DNA of 64,000 bases from assembly GCF_028532485.1 (NCBI RefSeq), contig NZ_CP116942.1, positions 3,720,001 through 3,784,000 on the forward strand, written 5' to 3'. The notes under the pieces were generated by a model, which was not told the DNA's origin, ran no database searches, and worked only from the letters and a program-made list of their open reading frames with translations. The DNA comes from Iamia majanohamensis (lineage in GTDB: Bacteria; Actinomycetota; Acidimicrobiia; Acidimicrobiales; Iamiaceae). Shown one piece after another: positions 1-7,756 of the stretch. The position numbers were made by a program, and so were the translations under genes. Numbering within the stretch: position 1 is the stretch's first letter; each line of letters opens with the position of its first letter.

Positions 1-972
1 CTTCTCCCCGACATCCTCAGCGGCCAGCAGGGCTGGTGCCAGCTGTTCTCCGAGCCCGGGGCCGGCTCCGACCTCGCCGGCCTGCAGTGCCGGGCCGAGC
101 GGGACGGTGACGAGTGGGTTGTGACCGGCCAGAAGGTGTGGACGTCCCTCGGCCAGTGGGCCGACTACGGCATGCTCATCGCCCGCACCGACCCCGACGC
201 ACCCAAGCACCGGGGCATCACCTACTTCGCGTTCCCCATGCTCCAGGACGGAGTGGAGGTGCGGCCACTGCGGGAGATGACCGGCAGGGCCCTGTTCAAC
301 GAGGTGTTCCTCGATGAGGCACGCGTCCCCCACGGCAACGTCGTCGGAGACGTCGGGGACGGTTGGCGAGTGGCGAACACCACGTTGATGGTGGAGCGCA
401 GCGGCATCGGCGGGAACAACGTCGCCGCCCCGAGCGCTGCCCTCCCCGGCACCATCGCCGGCCACCTCGCCCGACCCGCGGGTTCCTTCGAACATGAGGT
501 AGCCGTCCTCGGCGAGGGCGGGGTCGGGCCTGACTGCGTCGCAACGCTGATCAGGCTGGCGGAGGAGAACCACAAGCTCGCCGACCCCACGATCCGAGAC
601 GACCTCATGCGCCTGCACTCGATGGCGGAGATCACCGGTTGGCACCTGGGGCGCATGAAGTCCGGTAACGCAGCCACCGGCGGCGAAGGCAACCTGGCCA
701 AGCTCCGCAACAGCGAGGCGATTCGTCTAGCACGCGATCTCGGCTGCCGGATCCTCGGCGCCGACGCCACCCTGGTCGGACCCGACGCCGGCTCCGGAGG
801 CTCGATCCAGGAGATGACCGTGTTCTCGCCGTCCCCGTCGATCTACGGCGGCAGCGACCAGGTGCAGCGCAATATCATCGGCGAGCGGATCCTCGGCCTC
901 CCCAAGGAGCCGGGCCCCGACAAGGTCACGCCGTTCCGGGATCTGCCACAGAACACCTCGCCGTCGCGCTGA
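1..972 (+). CDS. acyl-CoA dehydrogenase, 5' end outside window
   Basis: FAD-dependent alpha,beta-dehydrogenation of an acyl-CoA thioester. The frame is open from base 1, so the N-terminal domain lies before the window. Visible are the flavin-contacting WCQLFSEPGAGSD segment, the middle-domain VTGQKVWTS motif and the C-terminal QVQRNIIGERILGLP segment. The place where medium-chain-type enzymes carry the catalytic Glu (YEGT) reads IYGGSDQ, so the base, if any, is elsewhere. It resembles the two other dehydrogenases at 2106 and 6371. It ends convergently to the esterase gene with about 200 bp between them. The substrate cannot be read from sequence. Confidence 0.93.
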   Translation, partial: LLPDILSGQQGWCQLFSEPGAGSDLAGLQCRAERDGDEWVVTGQKVWTSLGQWADYGMLIARTDPDAPKHRGITYFAFPMLQDGVEVRPLREMTGRALFNEVFLDEARVPHGNVVGDVGDGWRVANTTLMVERSGIGGNNVAAPSAALPGTIAGHLARPAGSFEHEVAVLGEGGVGPDCVATLIRLAEENHKLADPTIRDDLMRLHSMAEITGWHLGRMKSGNAATGGEGNLAKLRNSEAIRLARDLGCRILGADATLVGPDAGSGGSIQEMTVFSPSPSIYGGSDQVQRNIIGERILGLPKEPGPDKVTPFRDLPQNTSPSR

Positions 973-1177
973 TCCGGAATCCGTTCGGCCCGACAGGCGG
1001 GTGTGGAGTGAGGTCAGGCCGACGCCCTGCCACGACGCCCTACTGGTGCGAGACTCCTCGGGCTCGCATGGTCGGACCACACGCGACCGGCCGGCCAGAT
1101 GGTGGAGACGGGCGGCTGGGCCGACGACGCGTCAGCGACCTGGCGGCGGCTGGGGCGCGAGCGGATAGGAGGTGCGT

Positions 1178-2071
1178 TCAGCCCGCCCGCTCGCCGATGA
1201 AGCGGGCGACGCGCGCGACGCCCTCGTCAGCCTCGGGCACGGCGCCTGCGAAGAAGTGCCAGACGTGGATCAGGTCCTCGCCCTCGAACAGCGTCACGTT
1301 GACACCCGCAGCGCGGGCCCGTTCGGTCAGCCGGCGTGCGTCGTCGAGCAGCACCTCGGCGGTGCCGACCTCGACCAGCAGCGGAGGCAGGCCCACCAGG
1401 TCGGCGAACAGCGGGCTCAACCCCGGCGAACCGGGGTCCTCTTCGGAGCCAGCGTAGGCCGCTGCCCAGCGGCCCAGGTCCTCGGGGTGGACCATGGGGT
1501 CGGCGTGGGCCTTCTCCGAGATGGTCGCCCCCGCCTGCGTCAGGTCGACCCACGGCGAGAGGCACACGCCGGCCGCCGGCAGTGGGTCGTCGGCGTCGCG
1601 CAGGGCCACCAGCGTCGCCACAGCGTGGCCGCCCCCGGCCGAGTCACCGGCCACGACCACCCGTGCTGGGTCGGCATCGCCTGCGACCAGCCATCGGTAC
1701 GCTGCGCAGGCGTCGTCGAGGGCGGCTGGAAAGGGGTGCTCGGGCGCCAGCCGGTAGTCGACGGCCAGCACTCTGCCCTCGATGGCAGAGGCGAGGTGGG
1801 TGAGCATGCAGCGGTGGCTGTCCAGCGAGCCGATGCAGTAGCCGCCGCCGTGGAGGTAGAGCACGGTAGGTCCGCCGCCGGCTCCGATGCACTCGGCCCG
1901 CACACCGCCGGCGTCGACCTCCTCCACGCCGATGCCCTGTGCCGCAGGGAGCATGGCTCCGAGGCCGTCGTAGGCCTCGCGCCACTCATCGACGGTCATC
2001 CGGATGTCCCCGCGCCCGGCTGCTTGGGCCCGGAGCGCGGCCACGATGCCCTCTAAGGCTTCGCTGCGCAT
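1178..2071 (-). CDS. alpha/beta hydrolase, HSL-type esterase
   Basis: Carboxylic-ester hydrolase of the hormone-sensitive-lipase family, 297 residues, a usual length. The oxyanion-hole motif HGGG is at residues 74-77 and the nucleophile elbow GDSAGG at 142-147 (Ser144). An Asp/His pair fits the C-terminal third, with the likely His in DLIHVWHFF. The family YRLAPEHPFPAAL segment is present. ATG is preceded by an AGGTG ribosome site. It lies 34 bp downstream of an acyl-CoA dehydrogenase on the same strand and may be co-transcribed, releasing acids for CoA activation. The substrate is unknown. Confidence 0.9.
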   Translation of the reverse strand: MRSEALEGIVAALRAQAAGRGDIRMTVDEWREAYDGLGAMLPAAQGIGVEEVDAGGVRAECIGAGGGPTVLYLHGGGYCIGSLDSHRCMLTHLASAIEGRVLAVDYRLAPEHPFPAALDDACAAYRWLVAGDADPARVVVAGDSAGGGHAVATLVALRDADDPLPAAGVCLSPWVDLTQAGATISEKAHADPMVHPEDLGRWAAAYAGSEEDPGSPGLSPLFADLVGLPPLLVEVGTAEVLLDDARRLTERARAAGVNVTLFEGEDLIHVWHFFAGAVPEADEGVARVARFIGERAG

Positions 2072-2105
2072 CTGGCACCTCGCCGTGGTCGGACCGCGCG
2101 CATGG

Positions 2106-3398
2106 TCAGCGATCGGTGACTTGGGTCCCGACCTTCAGGTCACGGAACGCCACGTCCTTGTCCGGGCGCGGCTCGCGGGGCAGGCCAAGCACCCGCTCGC
2201 CGATGATGTTCCGCTGGATCTGGTCGGTTCCGCCCCCGATGGAGATGAGGTAGCTCGACAGCCCGACCTCGTGGACCCGTCCGCCGAATGGTGCATCGTC
2301 GCCCCAGAGGGTCGCATGGGCGCCGCAGAGGCGGAACAGCGTCTCCCGCATCGTCTGGAGCAGCTGCGAGGCGGCGAGCTTGCCGATCGACACCTCAGGC
2401 CCCGGCCTGCCGCCCCGCTCGACGGCAGCCCTTGCTCGCAGGTCCGTGTAGCGGGCGATCTCTATCAGGCTGTGGATGCGGGCGTACTCCTGGCGGGCGA
2501 TCGGATCGGCCGCATTGCCGTAGTGTTCGAGCACGGACCGCAACAGGTCGGCTGCGCCCGAGCCCGTGCGCCCCGCGGGACGCTCGTCGTCACGCACCAG
2601 CCGACCGGCCGGTGCATCGGGCTCGATCTCTCGGATGGAGGCACTCGAGCCCGAGCTGCCGAAGGACCCGGCGCCGAGCATCGTCCGCTCGTTGGCCAGG
2701 GTGGTGAGGGCAACCGACCAACCCTCGCCCTGTGCACCGATCTGGTTCGCCGCAGGCACTCGAGCATCGGTGAGGAACACCTCGTTGAAGATGGCCCGGC
2801 CGGTCATCTCCCGGATCGGCCGGATCTCGATGCCGGGCTGCTCCATCTCGATCACGAAGTAGGTGAGGCCCGCGTGCTTGGGCACCGATGCGTCGGTGCG
2901 GGCCACCAAGATCCCGCAACGGGCGATGTGGGCACCCGATGTCCACACCTTTTGGCCGTTCACCACCCACTCGTCACCGTCACGCTCGGCACGGGTCTGC
3001 AGGGATGCCAGGTCAGAGCCGGCGCCGGGTTCCGAGAACAGCTGGCACCAGATGTCACCGGCGACGATTCCCGGCAAGAACCGGCGTCGCTGCTCCTCGG
3101 TGCCGTGGGCGATGATGCTCGGCGCCGCGAGGTTCTGAGCGATGCCAGCAGGTGGGGGAGCCACACGGGCGTCGCGTCGTGCGTCCGCGACCCGCCGGGC
3201 GCCGTCGCCGGAGAGGCCGCGACCGTAGATCCCCTCCGGCCAGGATGGGAACCCCCACCCGCTATCAGCCAGCCGCCGCCACCACTCGCGCAGCGGCATC
3301 TTCGAGTCCCAGTTGGCATCGAACCAGGCTCGGGCCTCGACGTACACGTCCTGGGCTGGAGGCTGCTCCCCAGCGACGCCATATCCAACATGAGACAT
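2106..3398 (-). CDS. acyl-CoA dehydrogenase
   Basis: Full-length acyl-CoA dehydrogenase, 430 residues from the ATG at 3398. The frame could extend to a TTG at 3458, but homology-like sequence starts near the ATG. N-terminal helical domain, WCQLFSEPGAGSD flavin motif, VNGQKVWTSGAH middle domain, and C-terminal QIQRNIIGERVLGLP. The YEGT catalytic-Glu position reads SIGGGTDQ. The candidate operator GACA-N12-TGTC at 3394-3413 overlaps this start codon, so repression here would block transcription directly. The esterase follows on the same strand. Confidence 0.93.
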   Translation of the reverse strand: MSHVGYGVAGEQPPAQDVYVEARAWFDANWDSKMPLREWWRRLADSGWGFPSWPEGIYGRGLSGDGARRVADARRDARVAPPPAGIAQNLAAPSIIAHGTEEQRRRFLPGIVAGDIWCQLFSEPGAGSDLASLQTRAERDGDEWVVNGQKVWTSGAHIARCGILVARTDASVPKHAGLTYFVIEMEQPGIEIRPIREMTGRAIFNEVFLTDARVPAANQIGAQGEGWSVALTTLANERTMLGAGSFGSSGSSASIREIEPDAPAGRLVRDDERPAGRTGSGAADLLRSVLEHYGNAADPIARQEYARIHSLIEIARYTDLRARAAVERGGRPGPEVSIGKLAASQLLQTMRETLFRLCGAHATLWGDDAPFGGRVHEVGLSSYLISIGGGTDQIQRNIIGERVLGLPREPRPDKDVAFRDLKVGTQVTDR

Positions 3399-3413
3399 GA
3401 AAGGTAGTGTGTC
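3391..3413. promoter_or_regulatory. candidate operator, GACA-N12-TGTC site A
   Basis: TGAGACATGA is followed by a TGTC arm exactly 12 nt after GACA. The same ten bases recur at 8794 with the same arm spacing, and looser copies lie at 4160 and 7700. It overlaps the start of the acyl-CoA dehydrogenase gene. Likely bound by one of the two local TetR proteins; this is inference. Confidence 0.45.
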
Positions 3414-3503
3414 ATGCGCGAACCGCTGCGCGCTACAGCGGCGCCGCAGCGACGACAAGGAATCAGGGCCGACATGGATCCCGCCACCGCCGACCGGCGG
3501 AGC

Positions 3504-4124
3504 TCAGCTCCGCACGATCGCCCCGGCGCAGTACCGGCGCAGAAACTCCCGCTCCTTGGCCTGCGAGCGCTTGCGTGGACCAGCAACCGAGAGCAGGGAC
3601 AAGATCATCCGGAGGACGAACTCGGCGGCATCTTCTGAGTAGATGCCATCGCGCAGCTGGCCGGAGGTGCCGGCCTGCTCGAAGATGGGCCGCAGGAAGT
3701 CCTGGGTCAGCTCGTACAAGGCAGTGGACGCTCCGGCGATGCTCGTGGTGTGCCCAGCGACCTCCGGCGCGAACAGCAGAGCGAGGTGGTCGTTCTTCCG
3801 GACCGCTGCAACGGTGTACATCACGCCCTCGACGATGGCGTCTTCGAGCGTCTGCTCCCGCTGGACGCGCCGGTCGAGCGATGCAAGGAACTCCCGTCCC
3901 TCCCGAAGCACGACGCCGAGGATGATCTCGTCGCGGCCGCCCTCGAAGTATCGATAGACGGTGGCTCGTGACACCCCGGCCTCGGTCGCGATGTCCTCGA
4001 GGGTGGTCTTGGCCACACCGAACCGGGTGAAGCAGGCCTCTGCCGCGTCGACAAGGCGGTTGCGAGCATCGTCCACCGACGTCGGGGCCTCGCTGCGCCA
4101 AGAGTCTCTCACCATCCGAGCCAC
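3504..4124 (-). CDS. TetR family transcriptional regulator
   Basis: DNA-binding repressor, 206 residues. The N-terminal TetR helix-turn-helix is at about residues 20-65, including TTLEDIATEAGVSRATVYRYF, followed by a helical ligand-binding domain. I chose the GTG at 4124 because a TAGGGT box ends six bases upstream (4131-4136), the leaderless pattern seen at many genes here; an ATG at 4115 is the alternative. It is divergent from the thioesterase, with a perfect 5-bp-arm palindrome between them. An acyl-CoA-type effector is plausible from context but not shown. Confidence 0.9.
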   Translation of the reverse strand: MARMVRDSWRSEAPTSVDDARNRLVDAAEACFTRFGVAKTTLEDIATEAGVSRATVYRYFEGGRDEIILGVVLREGREFLASLDRRVQREQTLEDAIVEGVMYTVAAVRKNDHLALLFAPEVAGHTTSIAGASTALYELTQDFLRPIFEQAGTSGQLRDGIYSEDAAEFVLRMILSLLSVAGPRKRSQAKEREFLRRYCAGAIVRS

Positions 4125-4159
4125 CGCTGCACCCTACGTCATCGACTTCGACGGCCCGA

Positions 4160-4184
4160 TGAGACACGCGGTACGTTCTGTACC
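4160..4184. promoter_or_regulatory. leaderless promoter with overlapping palindromic operator
   Basis: GGTAC-GTTCT-GTACC (4170-4184) is a perfect inverted repeat ending at the thioesterase ATG. It contains TACGTT (4172-4177), a -10 candidate 7 nt before the ATG. TGAGACA at 4160 begins a looser GACA-N12-TGTA match. Binding here by the divergent TetR would cover both the -10 and the start. Confidence 0.5.
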
Positions 4185-4631
4185 ATGACTGATCTCGAAG
4201 ACCGGTACGACCCGGCAATCGCCGATGCGATGCTCAAGGCGGGCAACGGTGCCGCTGGCGGTCTCCCCGACCACCTCGGGATCCAACACGTGCGGTTCGA
4301 GCCCGGCCGCCTCTATTGCACGGCCACGATCGACCCGTCGCTGCTCACCCCCTTCGGGAACGCCCACGGGGGCGTGACGGCGGCGATCGTCGACCACGTG
4401 ACCGGGGTTGTGGTCTATCCCCTGATGGAGCGGGGCCAGTGGGCTGCGACGACCGAGATCAAGGTGAACTACCTGGCGCCGCTCAAAGCGGAGACAGTCG
4501 AGGCCGAGGCGTCCGTCCTCGCCATGACGAGGCGGTCAGCGGTGGTGCGCTGCGAGATCTACCGCCGGGACGCGGGTCGCAGGGTGCTCGCCGCTGCGCA
4601 GGCAACGCTGACCATCGTCGACCCGCGCTGA
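4185..4631 (+). CDS. PaaI-family hotdog thioesterase
   Basis: Predicted acyl-CoA thioesterase, 148 residues, a single hotdog domain. The segment around residues 56-68 (FGNAHGGVTAAIVDH) matches the PaaI active-site pattern with His-Gly-Gly and a downstream acidic residue. The mid region ATTEIKVNYLAPLK is typical of the family. No ribosome site is visible; the ATG follows a -10 box by 7 nt, so the transcript is probably leaderless. It is divergent from a TetR gene within the acyl-CoA cluster, and probably recycles CoA or clears dead-end thioesters. Confidence 0.9.
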   Translation: MTDLEDRYDPAIADAMLKAGNGAAGGLPDHLGIQHVRFEPGRLYCTATIDPSLLTPFGNAHGGVTAAIVDHVTGVVVYPLMERGQWAATTEIKVNYLAPLKAETVEAEASVLAMTRRSAVVRCEIYRRDAGRRVLAAAQATLTIVDPR

Positions 4632-4702
4632 GCGGAGACCTCCTGCACGGGCCAGGGAATCTCTCGACCGTCCCGTGCGGGAGGGTGAGACAAGGAGCGT
4701 CG

Positions 4703-5854
4703 TCAGGTGCGCTGGAGGATGTGAACGACGCACACGGAGCCCGCACCAGCCATGTGGCACAGGCCGGTCCGGGCTCCCCCGACCTGGCGCGGGCCAGCGG
4801 CCCCCCGGAGCTGCAGCACGGTCTCGTGGATCTGGGCGAGCCCGGTCGGGCCGCCCGGGTGGCCGCGGGCGGTGAGGCCGCCGTCGGTGCTGAACGGGAT
4901 CCCGCCACCGAGGCTTGTCTGACCGGTGGCGACGAGCCCGTCCCCCTCGCCATCGGCGCAGATCCCGAGCAGCTCGTAGTAGACGAGCTCCTCGATGGGG
5001 AACGCGTCATGGACCTGCACCAGGTCCAGGTCGCGAGGTCCGAGCCCGGCCTGCTCGTAGGCGTCAGAGGCGGTGTCGCGAGTCATCTGCGCGGGCCCGA
5101 TGACCGCCCCCAGGAACACATGCCCATCGGTGTACGTCTCCGAGCGTTGCTGGGACGCAACCACTTCGATCATCGGTCCGCCGAGCCGGCGGGCCACCCT
5201 CTCGGTGGCGACGATCGCGGCGGCGCCACCGCCGCCTGCCGCGCAGGCCATCTTGGACGTGTGGGGGTACGAGATCATGGTCGAGGCGAGCACCTCCCCG
5301 ACGGTCATCTCGTGATCGGCCCGGCGCTGGGCCATCGGGTTCTCCCGGGCGTGGTTCCAGTTCTTTGCAGCGATGGCCGCGAACGTCTCCACGGTCGTGC
5401 CGACTTCGTGCATCCGCCGAGTCGCCCACATGGCGAAGAAGGCAGCGGGGAGCATGACGTCCTCGGCTCCCAGGCTGCGCCTGCCGCCGCGACCCAGGCC
5501 AGCCATGCGGTTCATGTCATCGAACCCCAACGCCATCGCGACATCGACCCGGCCGCCGGCCACTGCGTGGACCGCCTCGCCGAAGGCCGACGACCCGGTG
5601 GCGGAGGCGTTCTCCACGTGGGTGACAGGCAGGCCCGTGAGGCCGAGGTCCTTGGCTATGTGGACGCCGGCGGTGATCCCCCCGCCGAGGTGGCCGTTGT
5701 AGAGGGCGCCGACTTCTGGGAAGTCGATGCCGGCGTCGTCGAGCGCAGCGGTCCCGGCGATGTAGCCCATGTCGCTGGCCGGCACGCCCTCGTTGCCGAA
5801 GGGGTGCATGCCCACCCCGACCACGAACACACGGCGGCTCAGCTTCGAGCTCAA
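4703..5854 (-). CDS. thiolase-fold protein (SCPx/Ltp2-like), catalytic Cys replaced
   Basis: 383-residue thiolase-superfamily protein of the lipid-transfer/SCPx group. The canonical ENACATG nucleophile motif reads ENASATG here, so Ser84 sits where the acyl-accepting Cys is expected. The C-terminal GHPGGPTG (His) and GAGSVCVVHIL motifs are kept. It starts with TTG overlapping the OB-fold gene's stop by 4 bp. Known Ltp2-type steroid aldolases also lack thiolase chemistry and pair with a DUF35 protein, so a retro-aldol lyase is a reasonable inference. A degenerate thiolase is the alternative. Confidence 0.85.
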   Translation of the reverse strand: MSSKLSRRVFVVGVGMHPFGNEGVPASDMGYIAGTAALDDAGIDFPEVGALYNGHLGGGITAGVHIAKDLGLTGLPVTHVENASATGSSAFGEAVHAVAGGRVDVAMALGFDDMNRMAGLGRGGRRSLGAEDVMLPAAFFAMWATRRMHEVGTTVETFAAIAAKNWNHARENPMAQRRADHEMTVGEVLASTMISYPHTSKMACAAGGGGAAAIVATERVARRLGGPMIEVVASQQRSETYTDGHVFLGAVIGPAQMTRDTASDAYEQAGLGPRDLDLVQVHDAFPIEELVYYELLGICADGEGDGLVATGQTSLGGGIPFSTDGGLTARGHPGGPTGLAQIHETVLQLRGAAGPRQVGGARTGLCHMAGAGSVCVVHILQRT

Positions 5855-6258
5855 CGCACGACCTCGAACCGGAAGGTGACGAGCTCGCGCCCCTCGTCGT
5901 CGGTGCCAACGGGGAACAGGGTGAGCGCCATCTCATCGCCGATGCGCCAGTCCAGCTGAGAGCCCACGAGTGGCGCCTGGACCCGCACACCCTCCGGGAG
6001 GTCGACCTGGCCAACCGCGTACCCACCGCTCTCACCGAAGGACACCGTGCCCATGCGAGGGACATGGAGGAACGTCCAGGCGTACAGGGTGCCCACCGGG
6101 CCGAGCTCGACGTCGTCGACGGGTGTCCGTGTGACCGGGCAGCGCTTGCGACGAGGCCAGAAGTAGAGCGCCGACTCGGGAGCGTAGGAGCCGAGCAACC
6201 GCGGGCGGTCTTCCCCGTCAGCCGGGAGTCGGAACAGGTGCGGGTCGGTGGCGAGCAT
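5851..6258 (-). CDS. OB-fold (DUF35-type) acyl-CoA-associated protein
   Basis: 135 residues. The C-terminal two thirds match the OB-fold that accompanies thiolases and Ltp2-type aldolases, with YAWTFLHVP, YAVGQVDLPEGVRVQAPL and IGDEMALTLFPV segments. The usual N-terminal rubredoxin-like zinc ribbon is degraded: only one Cys (RKRCPVT) remains of the expected four. The ATG shares its A with the upstream microgene's stop (TGATG), and its own stop overlaps the thiolase TTG by 4 bp, so translation is tightly coupled. Probable non-catalytic partner that shapes the active site. Confidence 0.85.
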   Translation of the reverse strand: MLATDPHLFRLPADGEDRPRLLGSYAPESALYFWPRRKRCPVTRTPVDDVELGPVGTLYAWTFLHVPRMGTVSFGESGGYAVGQVDLPEGVRVQAPLVGSQLDWRIGDEMALTLFPVGTDDEGRELVTFRFEVVR

Positions 6259-6374
6259 CAGCTGGCCAGCTTCTTATCGAGCTCGCCGAGCTGGACGACG
6301 AACCCGAGCACGAGGCCGGGCCCTGCCTTGGTGCGGATCCGCCAAACCTCGGAAACGGACGCGTCACCCATCAT
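6258..6374 (-). CDS. 38-codon microprotein, translationally coupled
   Basis: A short frame begins MMGDASVSEVWRIRTKAG and ends GELDKKLAS. Its ATG overlaps the dehydrogenase stop by 4 bp (ATGA at 6371-6374) and its TGA shares a base with the OB-fold ATG (TGATG). The frame thus exactly bridges two real genes with no gap, which is strong positional evidence for translation. The core is basic then hydrophobic (PGLVLGFVVQLGEL), too short for a recognised domain. I do not recognise a family. A regulatory or assembly subunit, or a spacer frame kept only for coupling, are both possible. Confidence 0.55.
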   Translation of the reverse strand: MMGDASVSEVWRIRTKAGPGLVLGFVVQLGELDKKLAS

Positions 6375-7633
6375 TGCGTTCCCACCTTCAGCTGACCGAA
6401 GGGCACGTCCTTGTCGAGACGTGGCTCGACAGGCAGCCCCAGGACCCGCTCGCCGATGATGTTGCGTTGGATCTGGTCCGACCCGCCGGCGATCGAGATG
6501 GCGGGGCTGAACAGGGCCAGCTGCTGGAGCATGCCCCCCAGCGGAGTGTCGTCGCCCATCAGCTGTCCATAGGGTCCGAGCGCCTCGAGTCCGACGTCTC
6601 GCAGATGGCGTACCAGCTCCGAAGCGACCAGCTTCCCGGTGGAGACCTCAGGCCCTGGACCTCGGCCCGCGGCCTTCGCGGCCTGGACGCGCAGGCTCGT
6701 GTAGCGCGTGATCTCCATCAGCGTGTAGAGGCGCATCACCTTGTCGCGCAGGACCATGTCATCGGCACGACCGACGAGTGCCGGCAGACCGGCGACCATC
6801 GAACCTCCGCCCCCGAATGCGGCGGCCATCCCGGCCATCTCTCCCCCGCCGCTGCGTCGGCGGCCTGCCGGGCGATCGAGGTCGTTGCGCCCGATCATCA
6901 CGCCGCCGGCGGCGCTGGCCATCCCAGACGCTCCGAGGGAGCTGCGCTCGTGGGCGAGCGTCGTCACCGCGACCCCCCAGCCGCGGTTCGGCTCCCCGAT
7001 GACGTTGCTGTGGGGTACGCGCGCATCGGTCATGAAGACCTCGTTGAAGGTGGTGCCTCCGGTCATCTCTCTGAGCGGTCGGACCTCGATGCCGGGCTGG
7101 TCCATGTCGATCACGAAGAACGTGATGCCCTCGTGCTTGGGGACGTCGACCGAGGTTCGGGCGATGAGGATGCCCCACTTCGAGAACTGGGCGCCGGAGG
7201 TCCACACCTTCTGACCGTTGACCACCCACTCGTCACCGTCGCGCTCGGCCCGAGCCTGGAGCCCCGCCAGGTCCGATCCCGTACCGGGCTCAGAGAAGAG
7301 CTGGCACCAGACGTCCTTGCCGGTGACCATGTTCGGGAGGAACTGCTGGCTCTGCTGTTCGGTGCCGTGGTCGATGATCGTCGGACCCGCCATCATGACG
7401 CCGATGCCACTCGGTGGGCCCACCGCACCGACCGCGGAACGCGCCGCGTCAACGGCCTTGGCCTGGTCGCTGCCCAGGCCGCGACCGAACCAGCGCTCTG
7501 GCCATGTGGGGAATCCCCAGCCACTCTCCGCCAACCGCTCCCACCAGTGGCCGAGGGGGATCTCGGGATCCCAGTTCTCGCGAAACCACGTCTCGGCCTC
7601 CTGACGCACGTCGGAGGGTGAGACCGTCTTCAT
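6371..7633 (-). CDS. acyl-CoA dehydrogenase
   Basis: 420 residues from the ATG at 7633, which follows an AGGTGG ribosome site; the frame extends 20 codons further without support. It carries WCQLFSEPGTGSD, VNGQKVWTSGAQ and QIQRNIIGERVLGLPVEP. The YEGT position reads SIAGGSDQ, as in its two relatives here. It is first in a coupled minus-strand run: dehydrogenase, microprotein, OB-fold protein, thiolase-fold protein. That order fits desaturation followed by later C-C cleavage of one substrate; the hydratase is encoded nearby at 8852. Confidence 0.93.
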   Translation of the reverse strand: MKTVSPSDVRQEAETWFRENWDPEIPLGHWWERLAESGWGFPTWPERWFGRGLGSDQAKAVDAARSAVGAVGPPSGIGVMMAGPTIIDHGTEQQSQQFLPNMVTGKDVWCQLFSEPGTGSDLAGLQARAERDGDEWVVNGQKVWTSGAQFSKWGILIARTSVDVPKHEGITFFVIDMDQPGIEVRPLREMTGGTTFNEVFMTDARVPHSNVIGEPNRGWGVAVTTLAHERSSLGASGMASAAGGVMIGRNDLDRPAGRRRSGGGEMAGMAAAFGGGGSMVAGLPALVGRADDMVLRDKVMRLYTLMEITRYTSLRVQAAKAAGRGPGPEVSTGKLVASELVRHLRDVGLEALGPYGQLMGDDTPLGGMLQQLALFSPAISIAGGSDQIQRNIIGERVLGLPVEPRLDKDVPFGQLKVGTQ

Positions 7634-7699
7634 CTCGTCCACCTGCTGGCCCTCTCGCTGTCCGCCCCGTGGGGCTCTCGGATCGCGGGGCAACCGTAG

Positions 7700-7719
7700 A
7701 ACATATGATTATCTCTGTC
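7700..7719. promoter_or_regulatory. divergent promoter region with GACA-like site D
   Basis: AACA-N12-TGTC between the divergent dehydrogenase (start 7633) and SDR (start 7757) matches the shared element with one mismatch. TATGAT at 7704-7709 inside it is a plausible -10 box. Weaker than the copies at 3391 and 8794. Confidence 0.35.
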
Positions 7720-7756
7720 ACATGTGCCGGGGAGGCGCTCCGGCAGGAAGGACGAG

